A program made the translations under genes and the position numbers. Shown one piece after another: positions 9,536-19,734 of a stretch of 22,996 bases of DNA. The notes under the pieces are model-generated. The model ran no database searches. It saw only the letters and a program-made list of their open reading frames with translations, and was not told where the DNA came from. Source of the DNA: Blastomyces gilchristii SLH14081 (lineage: Eukaryota > Ascomycota > Eurotiomycetes > Onygenales > Ajellomycetaceae); the NCBI RefSeq assembly GCF_000003855.2, contig NW_003101628.1:1-22996 (forward strand), read 5' to 3'. Every line of letters begins with the position of its first letter. The stretch's first letter is position 1.

Positions 9536-10750
9536 ATGACTGAAAGAACTAGAAACTCATATACTTCAATCTCTGTGAACTCTACTGCAGACACTCAGAA
9601 GCAGTTATCTGAATTATAAATAATCTTTATAAAAGAAGTCTTAGAGAACTTATTAATTAGTTACAGAATATTATTCTCTGCATCTATGACAGAGAAACTC
9701 TTCAAATTCATGAATAAATCAATCTCAGTAAAGAATATTCTTGAGCATCTTCTACAGAATCAAGCTATTTTTCTATAAAAAATACTTACTGTCTGCAAAC
9801 ACTTTTAAACTAAGTCTCTAGATATAATCTTCAGAGATATCTATGAACTGAAAAGAAACTTTCTTAAGTTATAATTACTTAAGATTATCTATTAAATCAT
9901 GATCTATAAAAGCTTTTACAAGTTTGTATTTAAAATTGACTTACAAGCTCAGCTGTGTGATATAAAAGATAAAGAAGCTGTTATCTATATAATAACAGAT
10001 CTCTACTACACTGAAGTCAAGAACTGGTTAAATTATCTAGAGAATTATTATAAGAGATCTTATTAATCTGTTCTTAAGATCTATCTGAAGAATAAGTTAA
10101 GAGACTCTGTAAGTTAAACAAAGAATATCTGAGCTGTAATTATTAATATTAGAAAAAGAGATAAGAAATCTGATAAAAATTACTTATAGTACTTTATAAA
10201 AGTTTAATATAAATTAAGATCTGTAAAAACAGAGCTCTGAAATAAAACCTGAATAATGATATTTATAAAGAGACTGAATAAAGATATATAGAATAAGCTT
10301 ATTAAGTAAGACTCTAAGCTTTTAACTCTGAAGAAACTGATAACTTTTATTCATTATCTGTGAATCACTGTGAGAGTCACAGATCTGTAAAGAGTGAATT
10401 ATCAACTGACTCTGTAAGAGTCAGAATAACAGAGAACAGATTTACTGAGAAAAAATAACAAGATATAAAGAGATTTATGTCTAACTACTAAGTAGAAAGA
10501 GAGAGCTTTATAAGCTTCTATAAATAGAGTGTATAACAGAGAGATTAAGAAAAAGAGTCTTTACTTTATTTATTCTAAATCAGAACATCTTCATACAAAC
10601 TATTCAGATAAATTAAAATAGAAATTTAAGAAGTTATGAACAGAGTCAGTAACAGTCTTCTTAAGAGTCTTAAAGCTAATACCTGAATCTGTTACTTCTT
10701 CAATGAAAATATATACTTATAGAAAGAGACTGTACTATAATACTACTACT
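9536..10750 (+). pseudogene. E2 gag ghost with zinc knuckle
   Basis: A frame opening with ATG at 9536 (MTERTRNSYTSISVNS) runs with scattered stops through a region around 10010-10100 reading TEVKNWLNYLENYYKRSY, which resembles a retroelement capsid segment. At about 10685-10740, in another frame, it reads CYFFNENIYL*KETV, consistent with a CCHC knuckle CxxCxxxxGHxxxxC in which the second Cys is Phe, Gly-His is Ile-Tyr and the last Cys is altered. Gag would form the particle and bind element RNA. The frame change between capsid and knuckle implies at least one indel. The exact family is not recognised. Confidence 0.55.
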
Positions 10751-11874
10751 CTATCAGTATAAAAAGTATTAATAAACTTAGAATCTCAAATCACTGTAGT
10801 GTCTCTAAAGCTTATGCAGTAAATAAGCTGAGTGATGAAAACTGAGAATCTGCTCTTATAATAAACAGAGTATGAGAACTCAGATCTGAGAGCTGAGAGA
10901 CTTATAAGAACTATCTTTAAATTATACAATCTCTCTAAAATCTGAAGAAGATTTATAAAAACTGTGATTATCACAGATATTATAGATAATATATACTTAA
11001 GACTTGTATAACTTCAAAGATATAATCTATATATAGCTGTTTATAAGTCAGGTTTATACTTCTGATCAGTGTTGATAGACTTACTCACAGAGATAGAATC
11101 AGTTAATACTGTAGAATTAATTAGAGAAGATAAGCTTATCTATATAATAACTTTATAAATGTCTGAGAACTTCATAATTATGAAAACTGAGCTTTAGGTA
11201 CTAGAGAAATACTGAGATCTTACAAAGATATTTAGTTCAGTTAAGATAGCTAAGCTTTTATCTCATTATAAGAAGAATCTGATAATAGATTTAGTAGAAG
11301 AGTAGAAACTCTTCTGAGAATTAATCTATAAGCTCTTTTCTTATAAGATAGAGATCTTACAGACTTATGTAAAGAAGAATCTGAAGAATAACTTTATCTG
11401 ATCTTCATAGATCTCTGCAGAAGTCTCTATAATATTTATAAAACAGAAGAATAATGATCTCAGATTGTATATAAACTATTATAATCTGAACTTCAAGACT
11501 ATAAAGAGTTATTATTCTCTATCTCTGATTAAGAATGTGATTAACTGTCTTATAGAAGCTGTTATATTTATATAACTGAATATAATTAATATATATATAT
11601 AGCTATAAATACAGTCTGAGAATGAATAAAAGACTGTCTTTAAAACTATGCTGAAATTATTTAAATATCTAGTAATATCTTTTAATTTGACTAATATTTC
11701 TATAATATTTCAGTCTTTTATTAATAAAATACTTTATATATATCTAAATATCTTTATAATAATATATCTGAATGATGTGATAATGTACTCTGTGAAGAAG
11801 AAAGAATATACTGAGTATATATAAACTATATTAAAGGCTTTAGATGAGACAGAACTGTATATTAAGTTTATAAA

Positions 11875-11887
11875 GTATAACTTCAGT
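11875..11887. repeat. Left target-site duplication of the SINE (13 bp)
   Basis: The sequence gtataacttcagt is directly repeated at 12260-12272 with no mismatch. It adjoins the (tta)n tail side of the SINE. The E2 RT reading resumes after the second copy, so one copy is original coding sequence. Confidence 0.9.
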
Positions 11888-12259
11888 TATTATTATTATT
11901 ATTATTCTTTCATTATACTCATATACAAGCGGAGCTTATGATGAGTCCTTGTATGATGTTAAATACAGATTAAGTGTTGATTATATAGAAGGAAATACAG
12001 ATGTTAAGATCATGCCAAGATAACAAGAACATAGAAAAATACAAAGAAGTGACAATTAGATACATGTGATAATAACTTCTCAGCCCAGGAACATAGAGTG
12101 ATTCACTGAAGTTATTTGTACATCTCTGAATTTATTAGAAACCTGAGATGCTTGAGTTCTGAATTTAATGTATTCTCTGCAGGTTTCAAACTCACATGTC
12201 TTGATTTCTCATGTCAAGACACTATCAGGTGGCTGCATTAATCATTCAGTCACTGAGAT
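11888..12259 (-). mobile_element. tRNA-derived SINE, full length, minus strand
   Basis: This 372-bp insertion splits the E2 RT and is flanked by perfect 13-bp direct repeats (gtataacttcagt). Read on the minus strand it starts at 12259 exactly where a tRNA would: seven acceptor-like bases, then TG, then a box A (tgactgaatgattaatgc). A box B (agtttgaaacc, from GGTTCGAAACC) follows at 12192-12182. Between them lies a 7-bp stem (gtcttga/tcaagac), suggesting a class II (Ser/Leu-type) tRNA ancestor. An unrelated body follows, and the 3' end is an (AAT/TAA)n tail, seen on the plus strand as the (tta)n run from 11888. It encodes no protein and would need a partner LINE. It keeps GG/CC sites better than its host element. 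Confidence 0.85.
12182..12254 (-). promoter_or_regulatory. Internal RNA polymerase III promoter remnant (boxes A and B) of the SINE
   Basis: Box A lies at about 12254-12236 and box B at 12192-12182, both minus strand, about 45 bases apart, in the range for a tRNA with a long variable arm. Consensus GGCCGAGTGG appears here as gactgaatga, and GGTTCGAAACC appears as agtttgaaacc. All differences are G-to-A or C-to-T, so the promoter looks mutated after insertion or in its source copy. Confidence 0.7.
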
Positions 12260-12272
12260 GTATAACTTCAGT
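12260..12272. repeat. Right target-site duplication of the SINE (13 bp)
   Basis: Identical to 11875-11887 and directly next to the tRNA-like 5' end of the SINE. The absence of any difference, even though C-to-T change is common around it, suggests that insertion came late relative to mutation of E2, or that these sites escaped. Confidence 0.9.
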
Positions 12273-13295
12273 ACTTATCAGATTAATTTTCTAGAATATA
12301 TAATCACTGTAAATAATATTCAGATAAAATCTTCACAGATTAAGACTATTCTATGATAATCAGAGTTAACTAGTATTTATAAGATTCAGATCTTTCTAAG
12401 CTTTATGAATTTCTATAGATGATTTATCTTTGTATTTATAAGAATCTTCTTAACTCTTACAGATATACTGAAGAGTGAAAATAAGAAGAAGTCATCTCAT
12501 AAATAAAGAATGAAAAGATTGTTAAGAAGAAAGAACTATAAGAACTTTCTTATCTTAAAAGCTCACAGAGTCTTTACAGAATTAAAATAGATATTTATAG
12601 ATATAGTAATACTATTTCACTTTAATCTCTTACTCTTAATTAGATTAGTGACAGATATCTTCTTCTTTATAATTTCAGAAATAGTCTTATAACTATAGTT
12701 AAATGAGAACTGAGTTTTAGTGACTTTTTTCTTATAGAAGATATAATCTGCAGAGATTAACTATAATATTTATAATTAAAAGCTTCTTATAATAGTGAAA
12801 TTCTTTCATAACTAATATCACTACTTTAAGAGTCTTATAACAGTAATTACTATAAAAACTGATTATAATAGCTTACAATAGTTTACTTTAATTAAGAAAC
12901 TCTTATAATAACAGATTCACTGAGCTCAGAAACTGAGTAAATTCTGATTTAAGATAGAGTATATTAAGAGAACTAAGAACTTAGTAGATAGATTCTCTTA
13001 CAGATCTGACTATATTAAGAAGATCAGAATAACAGATATAGAGAGATTAGAGAAGATAGAAAAGCTTCACAGAATACTCAGACTGAGTGTTATAAAGAGA
13101 TTAACTAAAGAGTCTTTTAATTCTCTATAAGAGAAGAGAAAGAAGAGAGAAAAGAAGTCTGTATAATTACTCTCTATAATACTAAGAGTTAACACTCTGA
13201 GAATCTCTCTATATATTATAGAAAAACTAACTTTTTCAAGTAAAATGCTCTATAATGTGATCTTATATAATATCATATACATCTCATCAAATTCA

Positions 13296-14068
13296 TGTAG
13301 ACTACTGAGATAAAAGAGCTTAGTCATTATCAGTGCTGCTGATAGAAGAGCTGATTAATCTCTGAAATCTTTAACATTCTCTCTCAGATCAGCTAATTAC
13401 AGAGTATAGTAACTTCTCTCAGTAGCTTCTCTCAGTGACTTCTCTTAGTAACTTCTCTCAGCAGTCTTTCTTTTTTTGAACTCACTTCTAGAGCTCAAGA
13501 GCTCACTTCTAGAGTATACTTCTAGAATGTCTCTTAGCACTGTTAAATGTCTGAGATATTTATTTTGAGATTTTCTTAAGTTCATTCTGAGATTGAACTC
13601 ATGCATGTTGATCACAGCAGAGCTCATGTTTAATAATCTTATAATCTGTAGACTACTGAGATAAAAGAGCTTGATCATTATCAGTGCACTGCTGATAGAA
13701 GGGTTAATTAACTATAAGACTCTTAACACTCTCTCTCAGATCAGCTATTATAGAGTACAGTACTTTCTCTCAGTGACTCTCTTCAGTGATCTTCTTATAA
13801 TAGCTTCTTTTAATAGTGAACTCAGTCAGTTCTAGAGCTCACAGAACTTCTAGAATATACTTCTGAAATATCTCTTAACACTGTTAAAATGTTCAGAGTA
13901 TTTATTAGAAATTTTTAAGTTTATTCTGAAATTAAACTCATGTATGTTAATCATAGCAGAACTTATACTTAACAGTCTCATAATCTATAGACTACTGAGA
14001 TAAAAGAGCTTAGTTATTATCAGTGCTGCTGATAGAAGAGCTGATCAATTTCCGAGATTCTTAACAAT
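13296..14068 (+). repeat. Tandem array of a ~345-bp LTR-like unit (2.3 copies)
   Basis: The motif tgtagactactgagataaa starts at 13296 and 13647 and recurs as tatagactactgag at 13986, giving periods of 351 and 339 bp. The third copy stops matching at about 14068. Copies differ mainly by C/T and G/A. The length difference fits an internal 4x ~15-bp sub-repeat (cttctctcagtra) at about 13411-13466 that is shorter in copy 2. The unit follows the end of E2, starts with TG and contains ttaaca strings, so it may be E2's LTR duplicated in tandem. A satellite is the alternative. Confidence 0.75.
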
Positions 14069-14106
14069 TTATTCATAAATATGTAGTGATATCTGTTAAT
14101 TGTATC
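14069..14106. other. AT-rich spacer
   Basis: Short AT-rich sequence between the partial third LTR-like copy and the pyrimidine-rich array. Nothing recognisable is seen in it. Confidence 0.4.
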
Positions 14107-14266
14107 ACTCTATCTACTCTCTACTATTATCATCATCTCTAACACTTCATAGCACTCTCTATTACTTTCACTTCATATTTCTATCTTTATCTTATCACTC
14201 ACTCTTATTATCTCTATCAATCTCTATTATCTTTATCATCTCTATTATCTCTATTATCTCTATCAT
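14107..14266 (+). repeat. Pyrimidine-rich low-complexity array, left part
   Basis: The plus strand is built of tctattatc, tctatcatc and ctctatta words with few purines other than A. A longer pattern (ttcatagcactctctattactttcact at about 14148) recurs in the array right of E3 (about 22138, 22333 and 22507). E3 inserted into this array: the array ends in atcat at 14262-14266 and resumes with attat at 22081. A 138-codon plus-strand open frame (14100-14516) begins here, but it is array and LTR sequence and not a gene. Confidence 0.85.
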
Positions 14267-14812
14267 TGTCACGCTCCCGGCCGCGCCAAGGCCCTGTTGC
14301 GGTTCCACACGGCGCATCGCTTCCATGCGGATGATTCCATCCATCCCGCAGGCCGTTCGAACCGGTTTCCAACCACTCTATGACATCATTCAGATATATC
14401 ATAGAAAGATTCAATTGATGAATATGAGAACCCTGCTTCTATACAAGGTCAGCAGATTACTCTTCCTTGGCAATGAGATGCTGCTGAGGTATCACTCCAG
14501 CTATTCTCACTCATGAAATGAGAGAAGGGTATTCACTCATTGTCTATATAGAATAGCTAGATGCTGGCTTCTTATTAAAGAAGTCAGTGATTCATCTTTT
14601 TCTTCTACTGGAATATATACAAGAGTTACTGTGTGTTTCATACAATCTTCTTAGTATACTAAGTATCATATCTGTGATATTCTTGCAATAACTCTGTAGC
14701 CTACAAGCTCACTATTCAAGTAAGATAGTCAAGCCCACTCATACAGCTTCTTAAATAACTATTCTTATATAATACTGCTGACTAGTCACTGCTTCAGTTC
14801 TGTTATATTACA
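14267..14812 (+). repeat. 5' LTR of E3 (546 bp)
   Basis: It begins TGTCACG and ends TTACA. The first ~110 bp (14267-14375) are unmutated and rich in CpG, GG and CC, in abrupt contrast to the array on its left. Mutation increases toward the inner side. Against the 3' LTR, the first ~116 bp differ at about 40 sites by my count; all but one are C in this copy versus T, or G versus A, in the other. At the inner end this copy is the mutated one (cttcagttctgttatatt against cttcggttccgctatgtt). Confidence 0.93.
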
Positions 14813-14941
14813 ATTTAAATCACTCAATCTAATTATATGTTTGAATCAGTCAAGCTCTAACAGACTGATATAATCTCATACACCTGCACTGAGACTGACT
14901 CAACCTCACTCTCTGAGAGAAACACTACATCATCTTCTAGA

Positions 14942-15890
14942 GTGTATACATCTCTATCTCAGCAGAAATCTGAGATTTCTGAATCTGCTACACATTTTGA
15001 CATAGGCTCTTCAATCACTCTGTTATCACTGCGGCCTCTACACACCTACATCTATCATGGAGATAGAGAGATTAAGATCAGAGATTTATCAAGATATAAG
15101 AGAAACATCTTATCTGAATTCCACAGCTTTATCTGTATTCTTGAATAGAAATTCCACCTTAATCTGAGTCAGTATAATACTCATAAAGTATAAGTAATAT
15201 ATGCTGTTAATCTTCTTGAAGACATCTCTGTGACTACTTGAGTCATCAAGAAGAGAGAGCTTGAGTATATTAATACTGTTATGACTTAGAAAGAATTCAA
15301 GAACTTTCTACTGAATCAAATCAAAGATTATCATAATTATGACTTCACAGCAGTACAGCAGTTCAACTCATTATATTAACAAGATAATGAGAATTCTTTC
15401 AATTTCAATACAAGATTTGAAGAATATTGAGAGAAATTAACTGATGATTTGAATTAATTAAAAACATAGCTTTATCTTATAAAGCTGACTTACAAGGTGT
15501 GAATAATGATATTATAATATCAGAGTCTATTAATCAATCACACTGAGCTTGTCAACCTGACTTCTCAGATCTATTTGAATAATCAATTCTCTGAGAAAAA
15601 GGTTAATAAGACTTCTTCTAAGTAATTAATAACAGAATCTAAACAGCATTATGATAACTTCAGTATAGAGAAAGTAAAGAAGAATTTTAAGTATTCTGAT
15701 TCTTCACTCACTGTAAAGAAATATTAAAAAAGATTTAATAAAGATCTCTATTTCAACTGCAGAGCTGATGAACACTATATCAGTGATTATAAGAAGCTGA
15801 AGAAGAAAAGAAATCAAGAAGATATCTTCTTAAAGTTAACTTCTCTTCTGATAAATGTATTTATAGAAGATAATAAAGAGAAAGAAATAA
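14942..15890 (+). pseudogene. E3 gag ghost with zinc knuckle
   Basis: An open stretch from 14942 to 15148 and its continuation past a TAG read DREIKIRDLSRYKRN, then FHSFICILE*KFHLN, resembling the start of a retrotransposon gag (capsid) domain. A further part around 15300-15450 reads FKNFLLNQIKD and NFNTRFEEY, as in the family. The CCHC knuckle is at about 15748-15800: FNCRADEHYISDYKK, where the first and last Cys have become other residues (Cys to Tyr is TGC to TAT) and Gly has become Arg and Glu. The gag start codon is not certain; the region 14813-14941 is leader with no recognised primer-binding site. Confidence 0.7.
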
Positions 15891-15899
15891 AGAATTGAT

Positions 15900-16530
15900 A
15901 ATTCTCATGTCTCTGAGTTCATATTATAATCATAATACATACTCTGAATGAGAAGATATCAGTGAGATACCTACTCAACTTCAGAGTAGATATTAACTTC
16001 ATATTCTATTTCTTTTCTTTGATAAAGAGTTAAAAGAAGATAGATCTGTCAGATCATATAAAATTTACTGATGAAATAAAATATTACTATTTTAACATAA
16101 TTCAAGCAAAGTGTGTAATCACAGACTTAGAAGAAATCTTTAAGAAGAGCAGTCTGCTTCTTCATACAGTTAATATCATAGATGAGAATATTATTCTAGA
16201 TCTTCTGTAATTGAGAGAAAACAATTCTCTTATTAACTGAGTCACTCAGATATAGCAGTATCATCTCACTGATGAGAAGACAGTAATAGAGAAATCTGAA
16301 GAGTTTCATCAGAAGAATCTTGAGAAAAAGATTGAGTCAATATACTGTATAGCAGATAATTGAGACTTGAGAACAGATGAAGAAGTTATCACTCTCACTG
16401 CAAGATTAGCAGCAGTATTTATTATTAAAGATAAATATACACAATATCTCTTTACAGATTTTAAGAATGTCTTTTCAGAAAGAAAAGCAGTGAAGTTTTC
16501 TAATATTAAGATATGATATAAGATTCATCT
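15900..16530 (+). pseudogene. E3 aspartic protease ghost
   Basis: At about 15960-16010 the frame reads ISVRYLLNFRVDINFIF, matching the retropepsin motif ALLDSGADINFIS with Asp to Asn and Gly to Arg. About 70 codons on it reads ENIILDLL*LRENNSLINW-like sequence, the ILGLPWLxxxNPxIxW ending, with Gly to Asp and Trp to TGA. The linker to RT (about 16230-16530) includes a frame rich in Glu and Lys. Spacing and order match Gypsy protease. Confidence 0.75.
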
Positions 16531-16539
16531 TGAAAACAG

Positions 16540-17960
16540 TGTAACAGTGCTGTATAAGTCTCTTTATAACTTGTTTATAAAGAAATTGAATGTTCTGTAC
16601 AAATATCTTGAAGAAGTGCAATCAAAGAACTGAATATATTCATCAAAGAGTCTGACAGAAGTGTCTATACTCTTTATATCTAAGAAGAATGATAGGTTAC
16701 ACCTATGTGTAGACTACAGAGGCCTTAACAAGGTAATAGTTAAGAATCACTATTCATTACTGTTGATTAATAAGATGATCAATTGATTATCTAAAGTAAA
16801 GATGTTCTCAAAGATTGATATATGAGATATCTATTATAGAATCAGAATTAATAAAGATGACATTTGAAAAACAGCTTTTTATACTAAGTATAGTAATTTT
16901 GAATATCTTGTTTTATCTTTTGATCTTTGTAATGCTCCAGCCATCTTTCAGACTTATATAAATGAGACACTGTGAGATCTTATTAATGTCTTCTGCATAG
17001 TATATCTGAATAACATTTTAATCTTCTTGAAATCAGAGAAAGAATATAATACTCATGTTTAAGAAGTGTTAAGTCACTTGAGACAGTATTAACTCTATAT
17101 AAACACTGAAAAATACTCATTCTACATGCAGGAGATTGATTTCTTAGATTATATTATTAAGATGAATGACATTTCAATGAATAGAAGCTGAGTCTCTGTT
17201 ATTAAGAACTGACTGACATCACAGACATATCACAAGATACAGATGTTTCTAGAATTTATAAATTTCTACAGATAATTCATCTATATATATTCATAGATTA
17301 CTGTCTCTCTTACAGATCTGTTAAAGAGAAGTGTGAAAGACAGAAAAATAGAATTATTTATTCTCACTCAAAATATCATGTAAGTATTTGTAGAATTGAA
17401 ACAAGCTTTCACAGATATCACAATACTGAATCATTTTAATCTCAACTTATTCAATCAGTGTGAGACTGATGTATTCAGAAATGAGATCTGTGAAATCTTT
17501 TCACAGTTAACACTGAAGATCTTTTAATATTAAAAGAATCAGAGAATAATCACTTCTGAGAAAACAGACAATGAATTATCTATAAGAGAAGACTTTTTTA
17601 TGAAGTCTATAAAATGCTGTGAATGAAGATCAGTGATCTTCTTCTTCAAGAAGTTATCACTCACACAGAGAAGGTATAATACTCATAATTAGAAGATATT
17701 AGTAATTATTAAATTCTTTAAGATCTGATAACATTATCTTCAGAGTAGTAAGTACTCAGTGCAAGTTCTCACTGATTATGTAAATCTGTATTACTTCTTG
17801 ACAATAAAGAGCTTGATAGAACATCAAGTCAGATGAGCAGAGCTGCTTTCAGAGTATAATTTCTATATTTAATATCATTCAGATCAGCTTAATCTCACTG
17901 ATACACTGTCTAAACAGCCTGATTATAATATCATTAATATGAAGAAGAATTCTATAAAAG
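16540..17960 (+). pseudogene. E3 reverse transcriptase and RNase H ghost
   Basis: RT opens with LYKSLYNLFIKKLN and DRLHLCVDYRGLNKVIVKN near 16695-16745; this segment is little mutated and the RGLN box is intact. Then come FSKIDI*DIYYRIRI (FSKLDLRxAYHxIRI) and FEYLVLSFDLCNAPA (PFGLxNAP). The catalytic box is YLNN at 17003-17014: both Asp codons of YLDD are Asn. The connection motif IQMFLEFINFYR*FI is at about 17240, and RNase H runs about 17410-17960, ending LTDTLSKQPDY (the AxxLSRRPDY motif). Loss of both catalytic Asp residues makes this RT doubly inactive. Confidence 0.85.
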
Positions 17961-18349
17961 AATCTCTGTCATCACTACAGAAGAAGCTGACTGCAGAGAA
18001 TTGAGATTCTCTGAAGCTTGAAAACAGCACTGAAGAGGCAGCTGTGTGACTCAGTATAGAAGATGAAAGAAAACTCAGATCTCTGTAGAGAACTAATACT
18101 GAAGATTATAAGCTTCTTATATTATATCTTACAATCATTGAATTGATAAAGAATAAAACAGTCTACAATCTTTCAACTTAACTACTTTTGAAATTTATTG
18201 ATAAGTTACAGAAGAGAGATATCTCTACTATAGCTTAAATTTAGAAGTTGAAGAAGAAAGAATTCAGTTTAAACTTGAAAGAGACAGGCTCTGAGCAGAG
18301 TGATATTACTAAGAAATCAAGTCACTGATAACTAGAAGAATGTGAACTT

Positions 18350-19300
18350 CTACTGCTGAATAATTCAGTCTTCATTTCTCATAGTAGAGTGATGCATCAG
18401 AAGTTATTGAGAATTTATTATAATAATTCTCATACAGAACACTTCAGATTAGAGAAGACTGAGAAGCTTTTAAAATATAAATATACTTAAAACAAGTTCT
18501 GAACAGATGTCAAAGAGTATATTAAGACTTACAATATCTGTCAAGAATAAAGATCTTATAGTATAAGTAATACAGTGAGTTGATATCACTGTCTATTTAA
18601 AGAGCTTATGACAGAATCTATCAATGAATTTTATAGTTGATCTACTGAAGTTAACAAGAGTTAAAGAATATAACTTAATTTTAATCATTATTGACTGCTT
18701 TATAAAGATGATCAGATATATTTCTATTTATAAAAAGATTAAAGCCTCTGAATTAACTGATCTGTTTTTAAATATCATTATTTATAATCACAGTGCTCTG
18801 AAATCATTGATAATAGATTAAGAATCTCTCTTTATCAGTAAATACTGATTAGCTTTTTACTATTATCTTATAATAAGATGTCTTCTCAGTACTGTATTTC
18901 ATCTGCAGATTGATGATCAGACTGAATATCAGAATCAGATACTAGAACAGTATCTTTGAGTATTCTATTTATATTATCAGAATGATTAACTCAAACATCT
19001 TCTAATTACTGAATTCATATATAATAATGTAAAGAATGTAATCTTAAAGATATCTTCTTTCTATACTTATTATAAATATAATTCTTCATTACTCAGTGAC
19101 ATTGTGAATAATATTTCAAAGAGAGAAATAGACAGTCAGAATATTGAACAGATACAGAGAATGAAGTATCTCTCAGTATCAGAAATAAAAGTAAGATTGA
19201 AACTTTTAAATAAAATTTATAAGAAGACAGTAAAAAGCATCTGCTGTACTCAGAAGTAGTAGATAAAATACTATAATTAAAAACATCTTTCAATAAAGTT
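18350..19300 (+). pseudogene. E3 integrase ghost
   Basis: The HHCC domain lies at about 18370-18550: MHQKLLRIYYNNSHTEHF (His pair kept, Gly to Glu) and TYNICQE (first Cys of CxxC changed to Tyr). In the core, MNFIVDLLKL at 18624 matches MDFIxxLP with the first catalytic Asp changed to Asn (18627-18629). IID at 18816-18818 keeps the second Asp. TEYQNQILEQYL keeps the Glu at 18924-18926. The spacing from the second Asp to Glu is exactly 35 residues, the D35E spacing. The frame holds from 18624 to beyond 18930 despite stops, so indels are few. Confidence 0.85.
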
Positions 19301-19544
19301 CTTAATAGAGAATTAAGTACTACTTTCTACAAAGAATATCAAGATAATAAGACTGTGTAAGAGCTCAGTAAGTAGTGACTAGAATCTTTCTCAGTAATAA
19401 GAGTAATAAGTAAGCAGATATATAAGTTAAAATTACTCACAGAATTGAAATCAATTCATTCTATTTTTCACATTTTCTATTTAAAGCTCTATAAATAATA
19501 CTCTGAGACAGAGTCATCTCAGCTGAATAATATTGAGATCAAGA

Positions 19545-19725
19545 GTGATATTAAATATCTTATAAAGAAAATATTGAATAAGTAAATATATTACAGCAAG
19601 CTTTAATATCTTATTAAATGAAAAGAATATTTATTATCAGAGAATTCATGAGAATCATTTAAGTATTTGAAAAATGCTGAGAAAGAGATTGTAAGCTATG
19701 AAATAGCTAGTAGAGACTGCTCTAT
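19545..19725 (+). pseudogene. E3 chromodomain ghost
   Basis: After the integrase, the plus strand reads KYLIKKILNK, then YLIK*KEYLLSENS*ESFKYLKNAEKE. This fits the chromodomain YLVKWKGYPxSENTWEPxxxLxNAxE pattern, with both Trp codons as TGA and Gly as Glu. It defines E3 as a chromovirus. E1's chromodomain differs in sequence, so E1 and E3 are different families rather than copies of one. Confidence 0.8.
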
Positions 19726-19734
19726 TACATATCA

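Larger units (their letters stand above)
11380..12990 (+). pseudogene. E2 reverse transcriptase and RNase H ghost, interrupted
   Basis: RT starts near 11380 with LKNNFI*SS*ISAEVSIIF, matching L..GFIRPSxSPAGAPILF, then NDLRLYINYYNLN (GxLRLCVDYRGLN). The catalytic box is YLND at 11765-11776 (first Asp to Asn). The coding sequence breaks at 11887, where the SINE enters, and resumes at about 12273 with INFLEYIITVNNIQIKSSQI (xFLGYIIxxxGIxxxxxK) and IQIFLSFMNFYR*FI (connection motif). RNase H follows at 12590-12990 and ends in the AQKLSKF and KNLVDRLSYRS-like region (the NxxADxLSR motif). The in-frame continuity of motifs across the SINE supports a clean insertion. Confidence 0.8.
9340..13290 (+). 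mobile_element. Ty3/Gypsy element E2, degraded, lacking integrase, split by a SINE
   Basis: The plus strand shows gag, zinc knuckle, protease region, RT and RNase H of the Gypsy type, all RIP-mutated. After RNase H (about 12990) a charged tail can be followed to about 13200, but no HHCC or DDE integrase domain appears before the tandem repeats at 13296. The 3' half is therefore deleted, or 13296 is a breakpoint. The RT is interrupted at 11888-12259 by a SINE. 9340-9535 is AT-rich leader sequence with nothing recognised; a 5' LTR could not be confirmed. Confidence 0.8.

Noticed and set aside
10786..10974. 62-codon minus-strand open frame
   Set aside because: It lies antisense to E2 gag/protease and shows no motif of its own.
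12182..12259. A functional tRNA gene
   Set aside because: Boxes A and B are present, but the acceptor stem does not close and the sequence continues into a SINE body with tail and target duplications.
13296..14068. CRISPR-like array
   Set aside because: Units are about 345 bp, directly adjacent and without short repeats separated by unique spacers. The genome is eukaryotic by element content.
14217..14414. 65-codon minus-strand open frame with RDNRDN repeats
   Set aside because: It is the reverse strand of the array and LTR; the repeats are the translated simple sequence.
14100..14516. 138-codon plus-strand open frame
   Set aside because: It runs across the pyrimidine array and the first part of the E3 LTR. 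Its Ser/Ile/Leu-rich start is translated simple repeat.
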